Shown here: in pieces, positions 1 through 7,048 of the stretch | Layout of the letters: every line of letters begins with the position of its first letter | Position numbering within the stretch: the first letter of the stretch is position 1 | DNA from: BS750m-G4 sp964472195 | GTDB lineage: Bacteria; Bacteroidota; Ignavibacteria; Tepidaquicellales; Tepidaquicellaceae | Reading direction: 5' to 3' | Length of the DNA stretch: 9,625 nucleotides | Assembly (NCBI GenBank): GCA_964472195.1 | Contig: CAYYJH010000098.1 | Coordinates: 1 to 9,625 of the forward strand | Translations under genes and position numbers: made by a program | The notes under the pieces: generated by a model | Told to the model about the DNA's origin: nothing | What the model saw: only the letters and a program-made list of their open reading frames with translations | Databases searched by the model: none

Positions 1-10
1 TGATTAACAT

Positions 11-86
11 CTGACACAACAAAAAAATATAGTTTCATAAGCTATTTGTATAGTACGTGTCAGTTCTGTAAGACCTGACACAACAA
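11..86. repeat. Short palindromic repeat element, one full hairpin and one partial copy
   Basis: The 12-mer CTGACACAACAA occurs twice, at 11-22 and 75-86, with starts 64 bp apart. The second copy forms the right arm of an imperfect inverted repeat: GTGTCAGTTCT at 57-67 and AGACCTGACAC at 71-81, an 11-bp stem with one mismatch and a 3-nt loop. The first copy could be the right arm of a similar hairpin whose left arm lies beyond the window edge. No T-run follows the stem in either direction, so it does not look like a standard intrinsic terminator, although it sits about 20 nt past the last gene of the cluster. It resembles dispersed intergenic palindromes (REP-like). The identity of the family is unknown. 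Confidence 0.5.
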
Positions 87-104
87 TAATATATTAATTC
101 ATCA

Positions 105-1664
105 TTACAAACCATCCACCACCTGGAACACACTATCCAAAACAGTCCCATCTACCCATTTGATTATTGCCACAACCTTTTTCTTATTCACATTTGGTTT
201 CTGCGGTTCCCCGCAAATCTGGTATACCTCTTTCTGAATATCTTTAATCGATTTAATCGGAAGCCCGGAATTTTTTACAGCGTAAATTAAATCTTTTCTT
301 CCGGGATTAATGGCTATTCCCCTCTCCGTTATGATTACATCTATTAATTCACCGGGTCCGCACAAGGTAGTTACTTCCTTTACTATTACCGGGATACGGT
401 CCCGAAACGAAGGCACTGCGAGAATTGTGCATTTAGAGAACAAGCAATTTTGCCAACCGCCTATACCATGAAGCAGATAACCATCCGAATGCGTAACAAC
501 ATTCGCATTAAAATTAATATCAACTTCTGTTGCCCCTAAAACTGCTGCATCAACCATCGAAGCAAAATTCCCTTTTCCATGGAAGTTGTAACTTGTAAAG
601 GGACTTGTGTTAATGTGATTCGGGTTATCTCTCATAGAACGTACTCCATCTAAATCGAAGGTCTGTCCATCTAAAATGTAATCAGCATAACCTTCTTCTA
701 ACATATCAACTAAATATTTTGTACTGCCTCCCCTTATAAACCTCGCTTTTATTTTTTTCTCTTTCATCCTTTCGTGTAAATACACAGCGAATGCAAGATT
801 AGTACCTCCTGCACCAGCCTGAAAAGAAAATCCTTCCTTCATTATCCCGGCTTCTTCGATGAACCGGGCAACATACTCTGCAATGAGAAGCCTGTCCGGG
901 CTTTTAGTAACCTGAGTTGTCCCCGACACAATCTTTGTTGGATCCCCTATCGAATCGACTTCGACAACAAAATCAACATTGTTCCCCTGAATTTGCCATG
1001 GAATACAAGGAAAAGGAATTAAATTATCAGTAATTGCTATCACTCTATCCGCATATTCGGAGTCAGCTAATGCAAAACCAAGCAATCCGCAAGCAGCAGG
1101 TCCCGTCACACCGTTCGCATTACCAAATGGATCAGCAGTGGGTGCAGAAATTACAGCAATATCGATATGAACTTCACCATCCTGAACAGATTGGTACCTG
1201 CCACCATGCGACCTTAAAACACCCATACCTTTCATTTTTCCCAGGGATGTAAATCTTCCCAGGGGTCCATTCATGCTTCCCTCTATATGATGGATCGTTC
1301 CATCTTCTAAATATTTTATTAAATGTTTATGACAAGGGAAGGAAGCACTCGGAAACCAACGAATGTTTTTAATGCCCATCGATTTGATAGTATCGAATAA
1401 TAAATTTGTCATTGCGTCGCCATCCCGCAAATGGTGGTGAGTTGATATTGTCATACCATTTTTAATTCCGCACTTTTTCAATGCCTCTCGAAGATTCTTT
1501 ACTACTTTGTTACCATCAGCAGGATAATCGGCACAACTTCGTACAGGTGGTTTTGCTTTGAATCCTTTTGGTTTGTATTTTCCAATTCCTTTGTATGGAA
1601 TTTGCTTTAGCCCGTTTACTGTAGCAGGAACTAATCTACCGGCAGCATTTTTTACTAATTTCAT
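105..1664 (-). CDS. citF: Citrate lyase alpha subunit (citrate:acetyl-ACP transferase)
   Basis: CitF swaps acetate for citrate on the acyl-carrier thioester of citrate lyase, forming citryl-ACP for CitE to cleave; it is cytoplasmic. The protein is about 519 residues against roughly 510 in enterobacterial CitF. It aligns by eye along its length: an HHHLRDGD segment near residue 80, a SHGGR motif near 155, DPFGNANG near 181, GAGGTNLA near 287, NPNHI near 350, SDGYLLHG near 396, RGIAINP near 451, and a C-terminal WVDGTVLDSVFQV tail close to the E. coli end (numbering from the alternative TTG start). I chose the ATG at 1664, which has a weak GAG four bases upstream; a TTG at 1673 would add three residues. 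It is the last gene of the cluster, 58 nt after the CitDE fusion. It could act on a citrate analogue such as citramalate, whose lyase is homologous. Confidence 0.94.
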   Translation of the reverse strand: MKLVKNAAGRLVPATVNGLKQIPYKGIGKYKPKGFKAKPPVRSCADYPADGNKVVKNLREALKKCGIKNGMTISTHHHLRDGDAMTNLLFDTIKSMGIKNIRWFPSASFPCHKHLIKYLEDGTIHHIEGSMNGPLGRFTSLGKMKGMGVLRSHGGRYQSVQDGEVHIDIAVISAPTADPFGNANGVTGPAACGLLGFALADSEYADRVIAITDNLIPFPCIPWQIQGNNVDFVVEVDSIGDPTKIVSGTTQVTKSPDRLLIAEYVARFIEEAGIMKEGFSFQAGAGGTNLAFAVYLHERMKEKKIKARFIRGGSTKYLVDMLEEGYADYILDGQTFDLDGVRSMRDNPNHINTSPFTSYNFHGKGNFASMVDAAVLGATEVDINFNANVVTHSDGYLLHGIGGWQNCLFSKCTILAVPSFRDRIPVIVKEVTTLCGPGELIDVIITERGIAINPGRKDLIYAVKNSGLPIKSIKDIQKEVYQICGEPQKPNVNKKKVVAIIKWVDGTVLDSVFQVVDGL

Positions 1665-1689
1665 ATTACTCAAAATAAAATTTGAACGA

Positions 1690-1704
1690 TTTAATTTAAT
1701 TTAA
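1690..1704. repeat. Three tandem copies of TTTAA
   Basis: This short AT-rich tandem run lies in the 58-nt gap between the CitDE and CitF genes. It is probably low-complexity spacer DNA. No stem or promoter is evident beside it. Confidence 0.4.
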
Positions 1705-1722
1705 TCAACAGTAATCCTTGTC

Positions 1723-2934
1723 TTAAAGAATTTCTTTTCTCCAATTCTTTTTTATAAGATTGTTCAATAACGCAAGATGTATAACCCTCTGTGCTCTTTT
1801 TACAACGGGTGCATCGATCATCTTACTTCCTAACGAAACAACACCAAGACCTTTCTCTTCAGCTTTCTCAAATGCAACTACAATTCTCTTCGCTTTCTTA
1901 ATTTCTTTTTCGGAAGGGACAAAAGAATCATTAACTACTTTAATCTGTCTCGGATGAATACAACCCTTCCCTTCAAACCCGAGACCTTTTGCTTCTATCA
2001 CACTTTTCCTTAAACCTTCCATATCGCTTACATCAGAAAATACTGTATCAATAGGTTGAATACCAGCTGCCTTAGCTGCATTCACAACCTTGCTCCTTGC
2101 AACGTAACTTTCTCTCCCTTCCGGTGTTCTTTCAACTCCTATATCTGCAGTATAATCTTCCAATCCGACTGCTAAGGCACAATTATTCTGAGACGCCGAT
2201 GCAATTTCATAAGATTTAATAACTCCCAGAGCACTTTCGATGATTGGCATAAAAAATATATCATACTCAATCTTGTTTTCAAGTTTTAGCAGTTCTACCT
2301 CTGTCTCTACTTGCTCGACCTGTTCGGCAGATTCACATTTAGGAATAAGAACTACGTGAACATTATGCGGTATAACATATTTCAGATCATCGAGACCGGC
2401 TGGCAGTTGATTAATACGTACCATTCTTTCAGCACCGTAGAAATTTACACTCCTCAACGCATTTCTAACGATTAACTGTGCTGCATCCTTCTCCGTATGT
2501 GATACACTATCTTCCAGGTCAAGTATTATACCATCCGGTTTATGCAATCCAGCGTTTACAAAAAATTTCGGCTCATTGCCTGGAAGATATAAACGGCTTC
2601 TCCTCAGTCTATCTTTTGCTGTTCTATAGACATTAACTCTGAGAAATTCGGACAAATATTCTTTCCTGATATCCGGAAATAATCTTTTCACAGCTAATTC
2701 GAATCGTGCTTGAATCGTAAACGGTAATGCACCTCCATCTTCGAAAATAATGTGGGCATTCTTTAAATCAAAAAATTTAGACATCTTTAACAATAAATCT
2801 CTTATACTTTTTCCAAACATAGATTCAACTTTACTTTCAATCTCCAGTTTTATTCCCCCGGATGATTTTGGTAATATTTCCACTCTACAATCCGACCTGA
2901 CATCGAATTTTTCTTTACTTTTAGCTTTTCCCAT
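1723..2934 (-). CDS. citE: Citrate lyase acyl-carrier (gamma) and beta subunit fusion, CitD-CitE
   Basis: This 403-residue protein joins two citrate lyase subunits that are separate in enterobacteria. Residues about 10-85 match the acyl-carrier CitD: VRSDCRVEI, GGIKLEIESKVESMFGKSI and the DGGALPFTIQARFE segment. Ser14, in the RSD triplet, is the likely attachment site of the phosphoribosyl-dephospho-CoA group. Residues about 108-390 are the CitE TIM-barrel lyase: RRSRLYLPGN at 111, ILDLEDS at 137, IIES with Glu233, and GLEDY with Asp260 as probable Mg ligands, then IHPRQ near 326 and LGVVSL near 363. CitE splits citryl-ACP into oxaloacetate and acetyl-ACP. No Shine-Dalgarno is visible. The gene lies 34 nt after the PrpD-family gene and 58 nt before citF, so the complete catalytic core of the lyase is here in two genes. 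The accessory genes citC, citG and citX are not in the window. Confidence 0.93.
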   Translation of the reverse strand: MGKAKSKEKFDVRSDCRVEILPKSSGGIKLEIESKVESMFGKSIRDLLLKMSKFFDLKNAHIIFEDGGALPFTIQARFELAVKRLFPDIRKEYLSEFLRVNVYRTAKDRLRRSRLYLPGNEPKFFVNAGLHKPDGIILDLEDSVSHTEKDAAQLIVRNALRSVNFYGAERMVRINQLPAGLDDLKYVIPHNVHVVLIPKCESAEQVEQVETEVELLKLENKIEYDIFFMPIIESALGVIKSYEIASASQNNCALAVGLEDYTADIGVERTPEGRESYVARSKVVNAAKAAGIQPIDTVFSDVSDMEGLRKSVIEAKGLGFEGKGCIHPRQIKVVNDSFVPSEKEIKKAKRIVVAFEKAEEKGLGVVSLGSKMIDAPVVKRAQRVIHLALLNNLIKKNWRKEIL

Positions 2935-2968
2935 TATTTAAAAATTAATTGTTGAACAATTTATACCA

Positions 2969-4345
2969 TTATACTATTAACTCAGTCATAAAATCCCTTG
3001 CCTTCAACTCATCACAGTTAAATATTACATCTTTTATGTTTTTCTGCTTTTCTTCATTTAACAATGAACTCGATAGTGCGTTAAATTTGTTTTCTATATC
3101 TTCGTTTGTCATTGGTTCTCGCGGATCTCCTTTTGGATATTCTAAATATTCAGAAAACTCTTTTCCATCTTTTGTTTTTATTACTACCTTAGACGGCTGC
3201 TTAGCAGGGAACATCTTTTCGAACTCCACCGATGCTTCTCCTTTAATCTTATCGATCACCTCCCAGACCCTTGGGTCTTTTAACTTTTCTTTGGAAAAAG
3301 TATTTGTAGTTATTTTATGGTCAACTAATGCCGCTGCAATACAATACGGTAAAGAATGGTCTGCTGTCTCCCTCGATTCCGGTCTATACTTATGTGGATC
3401 AAAAAGAATATCACATGCACGTGCAATCGTCGTTATTGTTACAGAATCAATTTGATCGTAACTAATATTATTATTAACAACAACCTTAAGAGCTGCTGTT
3501 ATATGAGTATGTGTCAAAGCTTCTGTTGGAAATGCTTTCATACTGCATTCGAGAATTTTAAATTTATCTCCCAAACCCCCCAAAAGTTTTTCCTGATTCC
3601 AATCAGGTCCGAAGACATCCATCAGCCCCTCTTTCCCTTCAAAGACCTGCTCAGTTCCGGAATAACCCATTTGAGCCATGAGTGCTGCAAACACTCCCGT
3701 CTGGACAGCCATAGGATCAACGGTGTTTTTCATCATTGTTAGCTTACCCGCAGTCGGACAACCGATCGTGTAGTTATGTGCTCCGTTAATACCAATTGCG
3801 TTAACCATCTGGTCTTCATTCAAGCCTAATAATTTTCCCGCAACAATAGGTGAAACGAATTGAGTTATCGTTGCGTGATGCCATTTGCGTTCACGAACTC
3901 CCGGTACCGCAAATTCACACATCCGCTGTTCAAATTCATAAGCTAACACGATTGCTACAATTACATCTTTCATAGACAGGTTTGCTGACTCTCCAACGGA
4001 TAACGCAGCAGGAATTAAATCAGAAGGATGCGATGGATCCTCTTTCCAGTAAATATCATTGAAATCCAGTGCTCTTACCATCAATGAATTTACAAGTGTT
4101 GCATTAACCGCAGGTATTTTATCTCCGAATCCAATCAATGTTGCTTCTTCTTTTCCACTCATTGTCATATAAATATCTCTCAGTATGTTAACATCTTTTG
4201 TATGGTATCCACCGTATGCACAACCAACCGAATCATAAAGATATCTTTTTACTTCATTAACAACCTCTGCCGGTAAGTCTTCGTATTTGAGTTTTAACGC
4301 AAACTCAGCTATTTGACGTGATATTGATTTTTCCATATTATTCAT
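2969..4345 (-). CDS. MmgE/PrpD family dehydratase (2-methylcitrate dehydratase-like)
   Basis: Members of this family act on citrate-type acids without an iron-sulfur cluster: PrpD dehydrates 2-methylcitrate, and relatives include cis-aconitate decarboxylase. The protein has 458 residues, typical for the family. Visible landmarks are KRYLYDSVGCAYGG near 33, ALDFND with Asp94, the SHPSD motif with His106, WHH with His157, MMKN with Lys206, ETADHSLPY near 326 and YPKGDPREPMT near 403. Asp94, His106, His157 and Lys206 appear to match residues assigned to the active site of characterised relatives, aligned from memory. An ATG at 4345 is taken as start; another lies nine bases downstream, and neither has a clear ribosome site. 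The gene is 33 nt after the homoaconitase-like gene. That context favours dehydration of citrate or an analogue as the first half of an isomerisation. Decarboxylation to an itaconate-like product is the main alternative. Confidence 0.9.
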   Translation of the reverse strand: MNNMEKSISRQIAEFALKLKYEDLPAEVVNEVKRYLYDSVGCAYGGYHTKDVNILRDIYMTMSGKEEATLIGFGDKIPAVNATLVNSLMVRALDFNDIYWKEDPSHPSDLIPAALSVGESANLSMKDVIVAIVLAYEFEQRMCEFAVPGVRERKWHHATITQFVSPIVAGKLLGLNEDQMVNAIGINGAHNYTIGCPTAGKLTMMKNTVDPMAVQTGVFAALMAQMGYSGTEQVFEGKEGLMDVFGPDWNQEKLLGGLGDKFKILECSMKAFPTEALTHTHITAALKVVVNNNISYDQIDSVTITTIARACDILFDPHKYRPESRETADHSLPYCIAAALVDHKITTNTFSKEKLKDPRVWEVIDKIKGEASVEFEKMFPAKQPSKVVIKTKDGKEFSEYLEYPKGDPREPMTNEDIENKFNALSSSLLNEEKQKNIKDVIFNCDELKARDFMTELIV

Positions 4346-4378
4346 ACTTAAATTTAAAATTCAATTAAAATATTTCGA

Positions 4379-6352
4379 TTATAAATTCTCTTTCACCCAG
4401 TTTTCAAGTCCACCAGTAATTATCAACTCTTGAGCAGCTGAACCTACAGGACTGAACGAATATTCATCACCATTTACAGTTATTTTGGAGTTCTTGAAAT
4501 CCAGCTTCGCATTCAATTTTGTCAAAACAGTAAGATTCTCAGAACCAAAGTCTTTTTTCAATTTATCAACGAGTTCGGGTATTTCTATCACTAAATAGCC
4601 ATTATTCAGGGCGTTTCTTAAATAAGTTGCACTGAATGAACCAGCAATTACAAGTTGTATACCCTTATATTTTAACGACGTTGCCGCCTGCTCTCTTGAA
4701 CTTCCCGAACCGAAGTTGTAACCACCGACTAAAATATCACCTTTCTTAACCATGTCCTTAAATTCAGGATCATAATTTTCCATCACTACTCCAGCCTGGT
4801 CTTCAGGAGTGAACTCATCTATATATGTATACTTTCCTGGATATATTCCGTCAGTATTCAAATTATCCTGATGGCAAAAAACCAGGTCACCTTCTACTAT
4901 TTCCGGAAATCCTTTCAGAATTTTTACTTCTTTTTTCTCACTTACCTCTTTCTTTTTTATTTGAATAGAAGCAGTAATATCCGATGGCTCACCTTCCCAA
5001 TCGTAGTCAATTTTCCCAGATACAGCAGATGAAGCAACAACATATGGTGAAGCAAGGTATGCCTTTGCTGAAGGTGAACCCATCCTCCCCTTGAAATTCC
5101 TGTTCGTTGCTGATATTCCAACTTCATTATCCTCTAGAAGTCCTGCTCCTAAGCCAATACAGGGTCCGCATCCCGGAGGAAGTGGAATAGCTCCTGCATC
5201 CAATAAAGCTTTCCAGTCACCGTTTTGTTCACTCTTTTCCTGAACCTCACTCGATGCTGCTGCTACATAAAATTCAACGCCTTCAGCAACCTTTTTCCCT
5301 TTTATAACTTTTGCTGCTTCTGCAATATCGTCTACCCTGCTGTTCACACACGAAACAAGATAAGCTTTGTTAATTTTTACATTTTGCTTTTTAATATCAA
5401 AAATTGAGGTCATGTCTTTAACAGTATTAGGACCTGATACATAAGGGACAACTGTTTCTAAATTCAATGTTAATATTTTCGAATAAAAAGCATCTTCATC
5501 CGGTTTAAGAGTATCCATCTCTTTTTTTAGTCTCAAGATATTCTCGTTATTCATCCTCGGATGAACGCCATTCCCATCAGCATCTGAAAGAACTCCAGCG
5601 AGTCCCCTCTTTTCAATAAAATCAGCTCTCTGCTTTAACCAATCAATTGTAACATCATCTATAGGAAATACGCCAGCTAATGCTCCCCACTCAGTTGTCA
5701 TGTTTGCTATCGTCAGTCTTTGATCGATTCCAATTTGATTAATTCCATCTCCATCAAATTCTATAGCATGATTCAACACTTCATCTTTATTAAAAAATCC
5801 ACACAATGTTATAATTACATCTTTCCCGGTAACTCCAGGTCGTAGCTTCCCTGTCAATACCACTCTTGCCACTGGAGGAATTTGCCACCATGTTCTCCCG
5901 GTTGCCCATATCGCAGCCGCATCGGTTCTTACGATAGGTGTCCCGAGAACACCAAGTCCGCCATACATATTCGAATGGCTGTCCGATGCAACAACCATAG
6001 TTCCGGGCCAGGCATAACCTTCTTCACACATGATCTGATGTCCGATTCCCCGACCGGCTGGATAAAAATCTGCACCCATCGAGTTTGAGAATTCCTCGAT
6101 CTTTTTATACTTAGCTAAATTCTTCTCGCTCGTATCCTGTATGTTATGGTCTAAAGTATGAACTACCTGGCGGGGATTTGCCAACTTGTGAGCACCGATG
6201 CTTTTGAACTTCGGTATAACAGCACCGGTATTATCATGCGTCATAACGTATGCAGGACGAATCAATATAAAATCACCGCTCTTAACTTTTTGATCTTTAT
6301 CAATTCTAACTGCATACTTTTGAGCAATTTTTTCAATTATGTTTTGAACCAT
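4379..6352 (-). CDS. Aconitase-superfamily hydratase closely resembling fungal homoaconitase (LYS4 type)
   Basis: This 657-residue enzyme has the full aconitase layout: domains 1-3 to about residue 450, a charged linker near 460-477, and the C-terminal swivel domain. The [4Fe-4S] ligands are Cys335 (VSCVNSR) and Cys395/Cys398 (GCGPC). The catalytic serine and arginine are in GSGSSREQ at 548-555. It matches fungal homoaconitase strikingly as recalled: MTHDN near 37, YPAGRGIGHQIM near 97, SDSHSNMYGGLG near 123, TDAAAIWATG near 143, TWWQIPP at 154-160, ANMTTEWGAL near 216, YVSGPN near 304 and GISATNRNFKGRMG near 412. LYS4 hydrates cis-homoaconitate to homoisocitrate in the 2-aminoadipate lysine pathway. 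Homoaconitase, aconitase and methylaconitase activity are all possible. No targeting peptide is present. A GAGGA ribosome site six bases upstream supports the start. It lies 26 nt after the HD gene. Confidence 0.92.
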   Translation of the reverse strand: MVQNIIEKIAQKYAVRIDKDQKVKSGDFILIRPAYVMTHDNTGAVIPKFKSIGAHKLANPRQVVHTLDHNIQDTSEKNLAKYKKIEEFSNSMGADFYPAGRGIGHQIMCEEGYAWPGTMVVASDSHSNMYGGLGVLGTPIVRTDAAAIWATGRTWWQIPPVARVVLTGKLRPGVTGKDVIITLCGFFNKDEVLNHAIEFDGDGINQIGIDQRLTIANMTTEWGALAGVFPIDDVTIDWLKQRADFIEKRGLAGVLSDADGNGVHPRMNNENILRLKKEMDTLKPDEDAFYSKILTLNLETVVPYVSGPNTVKDMTSIFDIKKQNVKINKAYLVSCVNSRVDDIAEAAKVIKGKKVAEGVEFYVAAASSEVQEKSEQNGDWKALLDAGAIPLPPGCGPCIGLGAGLLEDNEVGISATNRNFKGRMGSPSAKAYLASPYVVASSAVSGKIDYDWEGEPSDITASIQIKKKEVSEKKEVKILKGFPEIVEGDLVFCHQDNLNTDGIYPGKYTYIDEFTPEDQAGVVMENYDPEFKDMVKKGDILVGGYNFGSGSSREQAATSLKYKGIQLVIAGSFSATYLRNALNNGYLVIEIPELVDKLKKDFGSENLTVLTKLNAKLDFKNSKITVNGDEYSFSPVGSAAQELIITGGLENWVKENL

Positions 6353-6358
6353 GAAAAT

Positions 6359-6363
6359 TCCTC
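6359..6363 (-). promoter_or_regulatory. Shine-Dalgarno site of the homoaconitase-like gene
   Basis: GAGGA on the minus strand, six bases before the ATG at 6352. It fixes this start. It is notable because four of the six clustered genes have no comparable site. Confidence 0.75.
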
Positions 6364-6378
6364 ATAAAAATTTATAAA

Positions 6379-6924
6379 TTATATTGTTACTTCAGACCTG
6401 AACGGATCGAAACTTACAAAATCAGCATGATTCACAATAATAGATTCGACCGTTCGCTTGCCAAGGTCACCTTCCTTCGAATGAGTTCCGATTATATGCT
6501 GTATTTCAGGTGTGAGATCAAATTTTGCTGCGATAGCAAGACCGCTAAACGGATGTCTCACTAATTTACCTGCCGAGCTTGTTTTCAATTTACCGTTAAT
6601 TATTTCATATTCAAGAAGCTTGCCGATATCTATCAGTATTGCTCCGGCAATCAGTGTATCCATATCAATCTTAATTTCATCTCCGAAATTCTTTTTCATT
6701 ATATTCGCCATTTCTACAGCGAGTTGAACGCAAGTTCTTTTATGATTCATAAAAGAGATTTTACAATCCTTGATCAAGAGTGAAAAGGGAATTTTCTCGA
6801 GGTCTTCAAGTGTGAGAACACTATTTTCAATTGCATAAATCCATGCTTTAGTTACATTTTCCCTTAACTTTTCATCTCTTATCCAGTTTATTTCAGGCCA
6901 TATTTCTAAAATTTTTTCTTTCAT
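6379..6924 (-). CDS. Small HD-domain (HDIG-like) protein with a degenerate HD doublet
   Basis: This 181-residue protein has no signal peptide or membrane segment and appears to be a single HD-superfamily domain, a fold usually used for metal-dependent phosphohydrolysis. The expected landmarks occur in order: NHKRTC with His61, then ILIDIGK at 96-102 where HDIGK is normal, LVRHPFSG with His124, GTHSKEG with His148, and NHADFVSFDP with His166 and Asp168. The His of the HD doublet is Ile98, encoded ATA, while Asp99 remains. Metal binding could therefore be altered, and a regulatory or binding role is possible. The substrate is unknown. The gene follows the dehydrogenase by 124 nt and precedes the homoaconitase-like gene by 26 nt, so it is probably co-transcribed with the tricarboxylate enzymes. 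No Shine-Dalgarno precedes the ATG. Confidence 0.82.
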   Translation of the reverse strand: MKEKILEIWPEINWIRDEKLRENVTKAWIYAIENSVLTLEDLEKIPFSLLIKDCKISFMNHKRTCVQLAVEMANIMKKNFGDEIKIDMDTLIAGAILIDIGKLLEYEIINGKLKTSSAGKLVRHPFSGLAIAAKFDLTPEIQHIIGTHSKEGDLGKRTVESIIVNHADFVSFDPFRSEVTI

Positions 6925-7048
6925 TTTTATACTTAATTAATTTTTAAGAAAGTAATAACAAAATATAAATATTTATTGGAGAAAAAAATTGAAACCTCTA
7001 TTCAAAAAAATAAACATAAAAATATTCAAATATTTACAACATATTCAA
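6925..7048 (-). other. AT-rich spacer between dehydrogenase and HD genes
   Basis: This is the widest gap inside the cluster. It contains an AT-only inverted repeat at 7021-7034 (AATATT, CA, AATATT), which is too weak and tight to be a terminator. It contains no exact TAnnTTTG promoter element on the minus strand, only near matches. It could hold a secondary promoter for the five downstream genes, but none can be called. Confidence 0.35.

Noticed and set aside
57..81. Rho-independent terminator for the cluster
   Set aside because: The stem is adequate, but on the minus strand it is followed by GTACTATAC without a T-run.
11..86. Start of a CRISPR array
   Set aside because: The shared unit is only 12 nt and only two copies are visible, with a hairpin overlapping one. 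Typical CRISPR repeats are longer and evenly repeated.
2949..3455. Plus-strand open frames inside the minus-strand genes, of which this is the longest
   Set aside because: They lie antisense to well-supported enzymes, have low-complexity translations without recognisable motifs, and have no ribosome sites.
7021..7034. Terminator or operator between the dehydrogenase and HD genes
   Set aside because: The arms contain only A and T with a 2-nt centre, expected by chance in such AT-rich spacer DNA.
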